The notes beneath the pieces were generated by a model, which had not been told where the DNA came from, did not search any database, and saw nothing but the letters and a program-made list of their open reading frames with translations. A DNA stretch of 64,000 nucleotides from Chlorella sorokiniana (lineage: Eukaryota > Chlorophyta > Trebouxiophyceae > Chlorellales > Chlorellaceae): NCBI GenBank assembly GCA_025917655.1, contig CP084615.1, positions 868,001 to 932,000 on the forward strand, read 5' to 3'. The position numbers were made by a program, and so were the translations under genes. Shown here piece after piece: positions 11,072-22,264 of this stretch. Positions within the stretch are counted from its first letter, which is position 1. Each line of letters opens with the position of its first letter.

Positions 11072-12269
11072 ATGCGGCCCCGGCTTTGGGGCAGCATGGG
11101 TATGTGCTGCTTGTTGCATGAGCAGGGCAGTGCCCGCTGGGTTCCCGCCCTTTCCAGGAGGGCGACGTGCCTTCAGCTCCGCGCAAGCAGGCGAGGAGCG
11201 GCTGCCGCTCTTCCCGAGAGAGCTGCGGCACGTGAGCGCAGAGGGCGAGGAGGGCGAGGAGCTGGGCCCCGAAACAGACGAGTTCTACGACAGCGCGGAG
11301 CATGAGGACATGCAGGAGCACTACATCAGGTTGAGCGCTGCAATGGCAGCATCCCACGCACAACCGAGGCAGCAGCCGCAGTGGCAAGGGGGCGTGCGGG
11401 CCGCTGCGCTGCACCCAGCCAGCGCTGTCGCTGGCAAGCTGCCAATCACAGCGCTGTGCCTCTCATCGCGCAGGCGCTTCTTTCTGTGCGAAGAAATGAT
11501 CGAGGAGGTGAACTCCCTGCGCGGTTTGGTGCGCTACCTCAGGTGGGTGCCGCCGTGGGCTGCCCAAGCACTTGCTCCGACGATGCTGGTTCGAAGTTGG
11601 AGCGTGGGCCTGCCCACATGCATGCATGCCCTCCCTTTGCGCAGAGGGTTTGCGGACAAGATGGAGCAGTTGGCAGGCCAAGGTTGGGAGCTGGAGCTCG
11701 ACGACTTTGCTGGTGAGCGTTCGAGGCCTGGCCGCCAGCGCCCGGCCGCGCCCCTGCCAGCCGGCACTGGCCTGGACTGCGCCTGCCGCCAGGCGCACAT
11801 GCAGCACGCCTCCTGCGTTCTACAGGGTGAAGCAACACACGGTATGGCTCTCGGCGGCGCCCCTGGCACTGCGTGCAGGGGCTGAAGGGGAGGTGTTTGT
11901 CAGCAACCCCGAGGCGGAGCGGGAGCAGTGGCGCCAGCGCCGCCAGCGCCGCAGGTGACCTCAGGTTCCAGCGCCGTGATGCCTGGCGTGCCGCTTTGCC
12001 TCCTGCCCTCGACGTTGCGAGTGCTCGCCGCAAAGGTGCCAGCTTCCACGAGCAGCACGGCGCTGCAGACCCCGCGCTTGCATGTTTCTGAAAGTGGCAG
12101 CGGCGCCCGCATGAAATGCCGCGGCTACGCACGCCTTCGCCGCTCACCTCGCCTGCGACCCTTCCCCTGCCCTAGGGCCGCTCTCACGCGTGACCGCCCG
12201 GCCCACGGCAGCGTTGACGCCGACATGCCGGATGCCCAGCCGGCAGGGCAGCAGCCCCTGGCCAGCTAG
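11072..12269 (+). CDS. Unknown protein, possible mitochondrial presequence
   Basis: I do not recognise the family. Six exons are supported by splice sites and phase: 11072-11099, 11158-11329, 11474-11542, 11645-11712, 11826-11954 and 12176-12269, giving about 186 residues. The N-terminus MRPRLWGSMGGRRAFSSAQ is basic and has an RRAF-SS motif like a mitochondrial processing site. An acidic stretch follows, then a helical core reading FLCEEMIEEVNSLRGLVRYL and GFADKMEQLAGQGWELELDD, then EAEREQWRQRRQR. Exons 4 and 5 do not join in frame unless one base is added at 11826. The stop is TAG 12267-12269. The function is unknown, and the localisation is inference from the N-terminus. Confidence 0.6.
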
Positions 12270-12919
12270 AGTCTCGCAGTGGTGAAGTGGAGGAGCCACC
12301 TGCAGCAGCAGCGGCGGCAGCAGGCGCAGGCTCTGAGCGCACCCTGCCGAAGAGTCCGCTTGCCTCCCCTGCCTTTGCCTCCCCTGCCTTTGCTCTCTTC
12401 TGAGCATGCCTCTCCTCCTGGGCGTGCCTCGCAATGAGTGACAATGTGCGCAAGCAGGCTGCCTGCCCGCTGGCTGTGACCGTGCTGTCGCTGTGTCCAA
12501 GCGACGGCGTGCAAGCAGCGCGACGCCTTGCGAGGCAGCAGGGCCCTTCAACTCTCCCAACGCCGTGGCTGTGCATCCAAGTGCCTGTGCCTCTAAGATT
12601 TGGTCCGGACAGGGCCACTGTTGCAGGGCCCAGCACTTTTTGGATGCACTTTCGGGCGCCGCTGTGAACAAGCAGCACGGTTGGTTGAAGTAGGCAGGCC
12701 ACAAGGCTCCGGCCCTCAGCCAAGTCAACAAGGCGGTTGTATGACAGGCTTTGAGGCCGGGCAATCTGCCATACTGGGTGCTGGCTTGTCAGCCGCGGGT
12801 TTGAGAATCCCTCGTTCCGGATCGTGTGTGTTGATGTCGTCTTCCAACGGCCGGTTCGTCCCATTTCATGTTTTGCTCTTTGGTAGGGTAAGGGACAGGC
12901 GTTGTCGCATTAGAAGGCC
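12270..12919. other. Intergenic region
   Basis: This gap lies between two co-oriented genes. Open frames occur on both strands but show no recognisable domain or consistent splice structure. Confidence 0.5.
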
Positions 12920-13892
12920 ATGATTGCGCACACAAGAGTGCTTGTGGTGAGCGCTCGTCCGCTTGGACGGGCACTGTGCCCGCTATCAGCCTGCCTGTGC
13001 ATTTTGCTTCACTGGCTGACAGTGGGCATGAAGAGGCGCCTCCTCCGCAGAGTGGCCCTTGCAGGAGAGGTTGAAGCCCGACCGGAGGTTGTGTTTCGTC
13101 CAACGCTCGCCCTGTTGGCCCCCACTGAGCGCAGGTGGACGATAGCCCGCTGAATCGCACCGTGCTTCGGAGGATGCTGCAAGCCGCAGGGGTCACTGAG
13201 ATCGTGGAGGCAGGGGATGGGCGCGACGCCCTGGACGCATACCTTTCAAGCCCCTTCCAGTTGGTGCTGCTGGACCTTGTCATGCCTAGAATGGACGGCT
13301 GGCAGACCTGCGAGCGCATCCGGGCCATTGAGAGCGCCAGTTGCCTGCACTCTGGCGGCCCTGCCGCCTACATAGCGGCCATCACCAGCGAAGACATAAG
13401 CGAGGGCTCCCTAGCCTTGCAGAGGTGCTGGGATGTCGGCATGAACGCTGTGTTGGTGAGTACCATCATACTCAGCGGAGAGCTGCATGCGTGCGTGTGC
13501 CGCCATGAACACCGCAGGCACCCTGCCAGTCTGATGGCGGCGCCCCCAATGGCCCGTTTGCTGACGCAAGGCCCTCATACTCCCTGTTGCTGCAGGGCAA
13601 GGCAGTGAGCGTCAGCAATGTACACGAGCTGTTGCGCCTTGCGAGCACCACTGCGCCGTTGGCCTGCACAGGGTGCCAGCTGGCAGAGGAGGGCGAGGGC
13701 GAGTGCGACTCCCCCTCGACCCGCAGCAGCCAGGACTGCTTTGCCCGCTGCCTACCATACGCCCTGGAGCAGCTGGGCAGCAGCTCCGACGAACAGGAAG
13801 GGGTTCACATTTGGGCCACTCCAGACGGCCAGGAGCCCAAACCGAGAGCTGAGCTGGCGGAGTACGCAGTGCCCCGCTCTGCAAGGGTGTGA
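12920..13892 (+). CDS. Stand-alone response-regulator receiver protein
   Basis: Two-component receiver of about 214 residues that should accept phosphate from a His kinase or phosphotransfer protein. Exon 1 is tiny (12920-12946, MIAHTRVLV) and joins in frame to exon 2 (13135-13455), completing strand 1 and the acidic pair as VLVVDDSPLNR. Exon 3 is 13596-13892. The predicted active site is complete: Asp11/Asp12, phosphoacceptor Asp56 in LVLLDLVMPRMDGWQ, Thr93 in AAITSED and Lys118 in LGKAV, where the usual Pro after Lys is Ala. About 95 residues follow the receiver. They are acidic with several Cys and resemble no output domain I know. Eukaryotic hybrid-kinase receivers have a similar DVGMNAVL-type helix. 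The job is unknown; a type-A regulator or a degenerate clock-type regulator is possible. Confidence 0.85.
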
Positions 13893-14866
13893 GCGACGGA
13901 GCGTTGGCCCCCCTTAATGCGCTCATGCGCCGCCCGCTGCATACCTTGGGGCTTTCAAACCTTGGCAGGACAGTCGAGCAGACTCCTACCTACTGCATGT
14001 GATCCATCCAGTTATTCCTCCTTTGCAGCACATCTGTCCACGCATACATGTGGCACCGACCTGTGTCATGCCTCATCCCTGCCCCTGTACATGTTGATTA
14101 TCAGTCAGCGCCTGTCTTATGTTTACCTAACTCCACCGCAGCGTTTCCGGACTTCACGTTTCACTACCCATCAACCTAGCTGCAGAGCAGCACCTGCTGC
14201 ATCTTGCCGTGGCGGGGGCATGCAGCGGCACCGGTGCCGCTGCCGCCGCCACGGCACACCCACAAGCCGACCTCTCCATCCAAACTTTCTATGGTGTTCT
14301 GAACTTCTTCCTTGTCCTCTACAAATAGTTCCTGTGCCACGCCAATGCGCTGTCCCTGGCTGTGTGCACCCTTGTGGCCAGTCAGCACACGCACTCACAC
14401 AATGCTTTGGCGCCTGTGATCAGCAGGATTTTATTGAGTGCCTGCCCACTTTCTTCATCTTCAGTACTCGCAGCTGACTCTTTCATGATCCCACATTGCC
14501 TACCGCCAGTGTGCAGAGACTTCCCCTGCTGCTGCCATTCAGCTGTTGCCGCACTGACGCAGCGCAGGGCACCCAGCACTGTGACCTTTAAAGAAATTCC
14601 TCGCGTTTTGCTACTACTGAATGACCTTGTCCCGTTCCAAGCACTCAATGCACCACCTTCCTTGTTCAGCTGACTCCGCAGCTCCTTGCACAGATCGCAA
14701 ACCACCGCCTGCATGCTTATGGTTCGAGGCCATAGCATCGTGCACAGCACGCTGGTGTAACACGTGCCAGAAACAACATGTGGACGTTGTCATGCGCGCC
14801 ACCAGTGAAGCGGAGCAAGGGAGTGGTGTGCGCTGGCGAGGTCGCCAGGCGGGCGGCCGCCTGCAG
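13893..14866. other. Convergent 3' intergenic region
   Basis: This gap lies between the stops of the receiver gene (+) and the RMND1 gene (-). It is less GC-rich than its surroundings, as expected for 3' UTRs. I find no gene in it. Confidence 0.5.
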
Positions 14867-17800
14867 CTAGAGCCCCTTGGTGAAGAGGTCGTACAGGGAG
14901 AGGCAGATCTCCGCCCGATCAGCACAATGATGGTCCACTCCAACGTGTCGCTCTTCCGGTTCTGCAGAATCTCAAGAAAGTACTGCAAGAAGGTGGGGGA
15001 GTGCGGGGAGAGGAAGGGGAGCTCAGCAACGCAAGCGGCGTGCCCGCGCTGCTGGGGCCAGCCAGCGCCGTGCAACGGCGGCGTGGCGGGCGGCGGCCTA
15101 CAGTCCCACCGCCAGCCCCGAGGGGCACGCCCATACCAGACCCCTCCAATGCCGCTGCTGCAGCGGCCCTCCCTGTGCTTGCTCGACCAAGCAGAGGGCC
15201 TTGGACCCGACCGACAGAGGGAGCAGGCTGCGGCTGCGCTCACCTTGAGGTTGTCCTGGATGAGGTTGAGCTTGGACTCGAGCGTCTTGAACCGCCCGTC
15301 CATCTCCAGCTCAGACCGCAGGAACTCCCAGATCTTGCCTGCGCCAAGTGGGGCCCAGGGCATGGCAGGCGTTCGGGCGGCGTGCCGGGATGAGGCACAC
15401 AGCACTTGAAGGGCGGGGGCTGTCAGCCTCAGCAACCCGCATGGCAGGCAGCCCACCGCGATGCTGCCCATGTCCGCGCATACCTTCCCCACCTCTCCCC
15501 CTGCTTCCCAACCAACCCACCCAGCCAGCCAGTCATGCCCACTGCCCCGCATCTGTTTCACCCTCGCCCTGACTCCCCGCCAACATCAAGCGCAGGCGCA
15601 CCGTAGTTGACGTGCTTCCAGGCGATGTCAAAGCGCTCGTGCACCCCCAGCTTGTTGATGATGTCGGTCATCACGATGTTGTTCTCAGCCACCAGCTGCA
15701 AGAGGACCTGCAAGAGCCGGGCACCGAGGGACCGGGAAAGGAAAGGGAGCGCACGGCTGTCAGAGCTCCAGGCATGGGCAGGTGCTCAGTGGGACAGGGA
15801 GCGCATGCAAGTCAAGCAGGCGGACTGAGGTCCTGAAGCCAGGCCGCGCAGACAGGCCACGGCAGCAGGGGCGCAGCCAAGCGCTGTGACCCTCCCCCGC
15901 CCTGCCGCTGCCCTGCCTGCTTGTTGATCTTCCCGATGTTCTGGGTCTCCTGCATCTCCAGGTTCATGTTGCAGAAGGTCTCCAGGGTGCGCTCGACGTG
16001 GCTGCACGGGAGAGGAGGGTGGGCGCCGGGTTGGGCGGTGAGGGTGGGGGTCGCTAGCGCTGGCGACTGCGAGCAGGGCCACCGTGAGCCTTGGCCAGCA
16101 CACACCCAGAATCGCGCCGCGAAGATGCCCAAGCTGCGCCAGCCCGCGCCATCCGGCATGGGACCGCTGTGCCCCCACACCTACAAATGCACAAATACAA
16201 ACAGAGGCGGGGGCTGCCTCCCACCTGGAATAGAAGTCCATGGCCACAGACTGAGCCAGAACCTGGCTGATCACCTGCATGTTCTTCAGATCCAGACACT
16301 GCGCAGTGGACAGAGGGGGTGGGCGTGGGGGGCTGGCCGGAGCGTGAACCAAAGTGTGTTGCCTGTGGGGCTTTAGCAGGGGCCAAGCCCACGATGGCCA
16401 GCGCCCGAGCCCCGCGCATCTCCCTGACTGCATGCCCCTTCCTCCCGACTTGGGGCTGGGCACTGTGGCATGCGCTGCAGCCTCCTCACCCCCACAGCAG
16501 GCCCACCTGCAGCTTAATATTGTCTGGGGAGCAGGAGCTCCAGACGGGCAAGCTGGGGGACAGGGTGAGGCAGTACTCTGCAGCGGGCGGGAGGCGGGGC
16601 GGCCGTCACCCGGGCTGCACTCCTGCTAGAGGGCCCCTCTCCAGTGTTCTCAGCCATTCTTATGGCTGGCCACGCAAGCAAGGGATGCGGCCCCAGCCCG
16701 CAATGGTGTAGTGCCGCCCCACCTTCCACGTACGGCCGCTCGCCGCCCACGGGGTCGGCCGCCACCTGGCGCGCGATGCCCAGCGCGCGCTGCCGCAGCT
16801 TGGGCCCCGCCCGAAGAAGACCACCGACCCGTAGTTGAAGGCCACCATGTAGGGGCCCAGCGGCATGCCCTGCAGGCAGCAGGCGAGGTCGCCGGGCGTT
16901 GGCCGCGCAGCAGGGCGGGCTTGCAGGGCGGGTGCTGGTGCCTGCTGCCCTTCTGCGGGCCCACAAGATGCCAGCTAGCTGCTGAGCAGTGCCACCTCAG
17001 CGCCCTTTCAAGAACAGCTCTTGCAAGAGCTGGCAGCGCTGCCGCGCCCCCTCCTTCCCCCATCCCGGCCCTCACCTCCGCCTCGCTCTGTTCGCTGATG
17101 GGGCGGGGGTGAGGGCCAGCACCACGCCGCCCTTGTGCACGCGGCGGTAGTGCCCCGCAAACTCGGGGCGCTCCTTGAGGGCGTAAATGTCTATCTTGGA
17201 GCCAACGTAGTGGGCGTCCGCCTTGAACACCTGCATATGTGTGCGAGCGGGGGGGCGACGCAGCAGGGAGGGCGTTAACAAGCGGAACATGTGCTGGGAA
17301 AGCAGGGCGCTGGTTGGAAGTTGCTGTGCATTGTGCCGTCCCCACGTGTCTGCAGGAAGTTGCGAGCTGGGCAGCGAGGCGGCGGCACGCGGTGAGCTGG
17401 GCAATGGGTCCGCGTCTTGGCAGCACACGCCCTGCCTGCTCATTGGGTGCATCGGCGGTGGGGATGGGCCGCGTGCCGAGCCGGTGCTGCCCCAGCGCGT
17501 CTGCCGCGGCTGCTGCCTCCTCGTCAAACGGCGCCCGCGGGTCACACATGCTGCAGTCAATCGGGTCGTCCAGCGGCCATCCTGCCTCGACTGAGTGCGG
17601 CGACGCCGGCCGCTCCGCCTCTGCCACTGCCGCCTGCGCCTGTGCTGCCGCGGAATAGCTGCTGCGGCTGCTGCCCGCTTCTGGCTGCGTGCTGGTACCA
17701 GGCGTTGCCGGCAGTGGTAATCCCTGCATCTGGGCTGCTGCTTGGGAGGCACAGGAGCGTGCTGCCAGGTGCAAGGCGCCGCTGCCAGCCCAGTCATGCG

Positions 17801-17957
17801 GCGGCCGCCTGCTGGCTGCTGCTGCTAATGCTGCCAGACTGCTAAGAGCATGGTTGCCCTCCAGAGTGCTCGCTTCATATAGCAGAGGCCCTCTGAGCAG
17901 CGCTTCTCGCCAAGCCTGCAATGGTCCAGCGGCTCTGGCGAGCTGGCGCAGCGACAT
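14867..17957 (-). CDS. RMND1: RMND1/DUF155 family protein
   Basis: Member of the DUF155 (RMD1/RMND1) family. Family members act in mitochondria; human RMND1 supports mitochondrial translation and plant members affect organelle function. About nine exons lie on the minus strand. A long low-complexity N-terminal exon starts at ATG 17957. The DUF155 core follows: HYVGSKIDIYALKERPEF, GPYMVAFNYGSVVFF, the segment ending PDNIKLQ, LDLKNMQVISQVLAQSVAMD, RTLETFCNMNLEMQ, AENNIVMTDIINKLGVHERF, WEFLRSELEMDGRFKTLESK and the C-terminal YFLEILQNRKSDTLEW followed by a hydrophobic anchor. Adding one base at the C run 14914-14916 gives GAEICLSLYDLFTKGL and TAG at 14867-14869. The end of exon 1 is not resolved. 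Confidence 0.9.
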
Positions 17958-18243
17958 TGAGTTTTCTTCACCCAATAGCAATTAGTAGTAACTTCAATGC
18001 CGGAAGAGGTGCCAGGGGGCTGGTAAGGTTTCTGGTGGGTCAGGCAGAGCAGGTCGGCGATCGAATGCAATTTTGCTGAGATCAAAGTGTTTTTTGGGTT
18101 GGATTGCTAGCTGTGAGCACACACGGCCATCGGGTTGGGACAGGGGAATGCTGTGCCGTGCCTTGCCTTGCTGGCAATCGCGACGTTGAAAGCAGCCAGA
18201 CTGCCACGCTATGCAGGGTCAGGCTGGCGAGACACCTCGCAAG
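17958..18243. promoter_or_regulatory. Short divergent upstream region
   Basis: These 286 bases lie between the RMND1 start (-) and the Gln-rich gene start (+). A shared bidirectional promoter is likely from position alone. Confidence 0.35.
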
Positions 18244-18890
18244 ATGGCGGACGACGAGCTGCCCCTTGGTGAGCAGAAGAACGAGAGTAACCTGCCGAAA
18301 TTTGCGACCAGGGCACCCTGACTGCGACTTTTGAGCTGTGTGAAACTACTTATGAGTGCAAGGTGCGCTGATGGCTGCCCCCATTCCGCTGCCCTGGTGC
18401 CGCAGAGCTCGACGACGACTTGGAGCTTGAACTTGACTATGAGGCAGATGAAGGAGAAGCTGATGGAGTTTTTGACGAGGAGAGGGAGCCGACTGCGGAT
18501 GAGCCCGCCTCTGCAGAGGAGCCACCTGCTGGCGGTGCTGTGAGTTTTGGTGCCCGTGAAGAGCAGAGTGATAGAGTTGACGTGCAGGTTGGTGACCAAC
18601 ATACACTCGCAGAGGTTGCAAGCGTTTCGCTGTGGGCGTTATCGCTGTGGCAGAGGGTCCAACACAGAGCCGGGCCTGCCTGGGGGCGACGAGGTCGCTG
18701 GCCCCCCCACACACACCACCCACCTGCAGAGCAAGATGCCCGACGCATACACCGACGACGTTGCAACCCTCCAAGAGCGTCGAGACTGGCAGGAGCACAG
18801 GAAACGTGGGGGCGGGGAGCAGCAGCGAGCGCAGAGAGGCGGTGGCGGGGGCGTGGGCACGGTCGTGGCGGCGGCCACAACGTCAACCAC

Positions 18891-18925
<35 letters not shown>

Positions 18926-20787
18926 CGCGGCTTTGCAGCAGCAGCAGCAGCAGCTGATGCAGATGCAGGTGCAGCGCATGCTCATGCTGCAGCAGCAGCT
19001 GCAGTCGCAGCAGGGCATGATGAACCCGGGGGCCCTGGCGGCCAGCAGCGGCGCCATGCCCTCGCTGCCGGGCGGCATGATGCTGCCGGGCGCCTTCCTC
19101 AGCCCCGATGCCGCGCTGTTGGGCGGGAGCGCTGGCGTTGCAGCCGGGGGCAGCGAGGCCATGGCACAGTTCCTGAAGGCCATGCAGCAGCAGCAGCAGG
19201 CCTTGCTGCAGCAGCAGGCTGGCGTGGCGGGGCTCGCGGCGGGCATGCCGCTGCCCGGCATGCTGGGCGGCCTGCCCAAGCCGCCGCCGCCTCCCGGCTC
19301 GCCGCCGCGGGGCGGGCAGCAGGCGGAACAGGAGGCGCTGCAGCGGCAGCACCTGCTGGCCATGCAGCTCATGCAGCAGCGGCACCAGCAGCTGCTCAGC
19401 CTGCAGCAGCAGCAGCAGGAGGCGCGGCGCCGTGAGCAGCAGCAGCAGCAGGGGCGGATGGAGGGTGAGGACGACATGGATCGGGCCATGCTGCATGAAA
19501 TGGGCGTGGGGAGCACTGGCGGCAGGAGGGCGCGCGGCAGGGCCCCGGCGGCGAACGCGGCGGCGTGCAGCCTGGCCCTCACGGCGGGCGAGGCAGGGGC
19601 CCAGACAGGGGCCGCGGGTTTGGCGACCCGGGCAGGCACGGCTTCCCTGGCGGCGGCAGGGGCCCGCCGCCGCCGCCGCCGCCGCGCCAGCGGGGCGCAA
19701 GCGGCGCGGAGCACGAGCCGCCGCGTGGGGGGGCCCCGCCGCCCGAGGACCTCACCCCGGAAGAGCGCCAGGCTCGGGAGGAGGTGAGCTGGGCAGGGCC
19801 ACCGCTTTTGTGGGCTCCTCATTTACCGGTTGAGGTGTGGAGGGGAAAGCGGCAGGACGGGTGTGGACAGGCGAGGGAGCAGGGGGCTTATGCATGCCCC
19901 TCCTCTGCCCAGCATCAGGCCCCTGATGTGTCAGCAGCAGCAGAGCAGGCCTCTGCTTGGCTTGTAGCCTGCCCCCGGCCTCACCGCTCCAGCCCGCCCT
20001 CGGCCCCGCAGGAGGAGCGGCGGCAGCGCATGCAGGACATCCAGGCTCGGCTGCGGGCGCAGGAGGAGGAGAACCGGCGGCTGACCGCGGAGCGCAAGCG
20101 CAAGCTGGAGGAGCTGCAGCAGAAGGTGAAGCTGGGGGAACTGGGCGGCCATGTGTTTGTTTTCGTGGTGTGTGTGTGTGGAAAAGTGGGAAGAGGGGGC
20201 GGGGTGTAATCCTCGTGCGGATTTGCTTTGCCTGGGGGTGGTAAGTGGAGGGCGGAGGCGTAACGAGGGGGCTTGATCAGCTTTGCGGCAGGGTGCAAGC
20301 CGCCCCCACGCCCTTCTGCCGACGTCCATCCCCCTGGTTGATGGTCTGCTGCTGCACCTGCTCCGCCATGCTGCAGGATGCCGCCCGCAAGGACGCCAAG
20401 CGCCGCACTGTGGAGGCCCAGATGGAGATCCTGCGCCGCCGCATCGCCGCTGAGGAGGCCAAGCTCAAGGCGGCGCTTGCGGCGCAGCGTGCAGGGCCGG
20501 ACGCCGCTGCTGGTGCAGCCGGCGAGCCTGCGGGGGCCGGCAAGCAGCCCGCTGGCTCTGAGCCGCAGCTGGAGCAGCAGGCGCCCTCCCAGGCTGCCGG
20601 CCAGAGCGCAGAGCTGCGCAAGCAGGCAGAGGCGGTGGCTGGGGGCGACGCGGGTGGCGGCCCAGCTCAGCCCATCGCTCAGGGTGAGGCTGCAGCTCTG
20701 CCCGGGGCTGGCGGCGACAAGGCCATAGATCAGGAGGGCAATGGGCAAGCTGCCATCCCCAGCGCTGGCGGCGACAACAATCAATGA
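18244..20787 (+). CDS. Acidic Gln-rich/RGG protein with coiled coils
   Basis: Likely a nuclear or RNP protein; I cannot name the family. Exon 1 (18244-18268) encodes MADDELPL and joins an acidic exon (DDDLELELDYEADEGEADG). The next exon gives SKMPDAYTDDVATLQERRDW, then Gly/Arg-rich repeats (GRGHGRGGGHN), a run of ten Gln, a second Gln block, and a Met/Gly/Pro-rich linker. After another frame change come GRGFGDPGRHGFPGGGRG, a seven-Pro run and APPPEDLTPEERQAREE. A charged coiled coil follows (RQRMQDIQARLRAQEEENRR), then a second (RRTVEAQMEILRRRIAAEEA) and a disordered tail ending at TGA 20785-20787. One more G at 18847-18851 joins the RGG and Gln frames. Splicing or transcription factors with similar low-complexity layouts exist, but that is only analogy. 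Confidence 0.7.
18894..18954 (+). repeat. CAG repeats encoding polyglutamine
   Basis: Ten CAG units (18894-18923) and a second tract (18936-18954) encode two Gln runs separated by a short HAAL-type spacer. Such tracts are length-variable in many genomes. Confidence 0.9.
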
Positions 20788-21264
20788 CGTTCACACACAG
20801 GTATTGATTAATCAATAAGCCCCGTGACTCGTGTATTAATTCTTCATGTGCTTGCTTGTACTGCTTTGCATTGACAATAACTGTATGCCATCTTCCTGCC
20901 CTGACCAGCACTTGAACCAGAATTTTTGGCCTGCCAACTCTGCTTGTCCCCTGCGGCATTGCCCTAAAACCAGCCCGGCTGCACGGACCTCTGCTGCTTG
21001 CTGCAGACGCGCCGCTCCAGCCTTGCGCCACCCTGCAACTGAGCCAACGGCAGCCACCCTGCGTGCTGTAAGACCTGGGTGCGTCACTTGCGGCCAGAAC
21101 AGTCCAAACGTCAGGAAGGCTAGCGTACATAGAGTGTTTGGGGTGCAGCAGGCAGCCAGCTGTTCTGCACGGCGGGCAGCCTGCGGCGGCTTCTGTGTGG
21201 CAAACCACAAAAGCTCGAGTGGCCACTTCGGCTTGCTACAGGCTCTGATCGAGTGTCAACGCCT
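20788..21264. other. Intergenic region upstream of PsbTn-like gene
   Basis: No coding gene is seen. It is AT-richer at its left end (20800-20890), as expected for the 3' UTR of the Gln-rich gene, and should carry the promoter of the PsbTn-like gene toward its right end. Confidence 0.45.
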
Positions 21265-21321
21265 GTAAGTAAGCGGGAGGGGGTAACAATCTGGGATCAT
21301 CGTGTTTTTTTTTTTTCCCAG
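21265..21321 (+). other. Candidate 57-base 5' UTR intron
   Basis: A perfect donor (gtaagt at 21265) is followed 50 bases later by a 12-T pyrimidine run and cccag (acceptor at 21320-21321). It lies 94 bases before the ATG of the PsbTn-like gene, so it would sit in that gene's 5' UTR. Splicing is inferred from sequence only. Confidence 0.5.
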
Positions 21322-21414
21322 GGGGTGACTACCCTCCCTTACCAGTGTCGTCCCGACCACTCTCACACTCTTTCACCTGCTCCATCGACTCCAAGCTTCA
21401 AGAGCATTGCCACA

Positions 21415-22006
21415 ATGCAGGCTGTCGCTGTGCGCGCTTCCTCTGTCGCCGTGCGGGCCTCTGCCCAGCCCCAGAAGGCCCAGCCCCAGCGCGTGCAGGT
21501 AGGCTTGTAATCCCATCAACTTACAGATCGGGCCTCCCGGGGTCCGGGAGGGGCTGTGGATTGACGTTACTGGTCGCCGGTGAAGCCCGACACCCATGGG
21601 GTTCGGGAGGTTGCCCCCGATCTTCCGGCGGCCTGCGACCCCACGCCGTGCTCAGCGCCCGGATCGCATCGAGCACGCGCCGATCTTGTCTTGGCAATGC
21701 GCCCAGGACTCCCAAACCTGTTGGCCCACCGCTGAGCCGCCGCCGCTCCCCTTGCAGGCCGCTCCCCGCAAGGCCCCTCTGGCCGCTGCTGCCCTGGCTC
21801 TGGCCGCTGCCGTGATGGTGAACGCTGCCCCTGCCGATGCTGCTGACGTGAAGTCTGTTGTGTGCGCCAGCAACCCGACCGCCAAGGTGAGTCGAAGCAT
21901 GGCGAACCGCTGTTGGAGCACCCCACTTCTCCTGCATGCAGCCCGTGAGCCAACGGCATCTGCCTGCCTCTGTCCGCAGATCTGCCTGAAGGACAGCGGC
22001 AAGTAG
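21415..22006 (+). CDS. psbTn: PSII 5 kDa subunit, PsbTn-like, thylakoid lumen
   Basis: Very small photosystem II subunit candidate. Three exons (21415-21498, 21758-21886, 21980-22006) give a 79-residue precursor. The N-terminus MQAVAVRASSVAVRASAQ is a stroma-targeting peptide. It is followed by a hydrophobic Ala/Leu-rich segment and the lumenal cleavage motif APADAAD. The mature part is only about 23 residues with two Cys (64 and 73) around VCASNPTAKICLKDSGK. Plant PsbTn has the same bipartite leader, a mature peptide of about 28 residues and a VCxxxPTAxIC-type core, which I recall rather than checked. Other small lumenal proteins are possible. The stop is TAG 22004-22006. Confidence 0.65.
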
Positions 22007-22264
22007 ATCACTACCAGCTGGCTGCTATACCAATGTGACCTCGCCGGTTGTGGAGCAGAAGGGACAGGCTGAGAGTCCAATTTTGTCACCGTTGTACCAT
22101 CACTGTAAACAACGAAACCTGGTCACTTGGCAGACAGTCACGCAACCCCGTTCCGCGCTACAGACATGGACCGGCTGCATTGCAGTGATTACAGCAGAGG
22201 AGTGCAGCAGAAGAAACATTGCAGGGAAGGGTCCACTGTGTAGGTTTGGCTTCAGGGCGCCCTG
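22007..22264. other. Short convergent 3' region
   Basis: Only 258 bases separate the stops of the PsbTn-like gene (+) and COG3 (-), so their 3' UTRs are short or overlap. Confidence 0.5.
22104..22108 (+). terminator. Candidate TGTAA polyadenylation signal
   Basis: TGTAA lies 98 bases after the PsbTn-like stop codon. TGTAA is the common poly(A) signal of chlorophyte nuclear genes such as those of Chlamydomonas. I did not see it consistently behind the other genes here. Confidence 0.4.
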
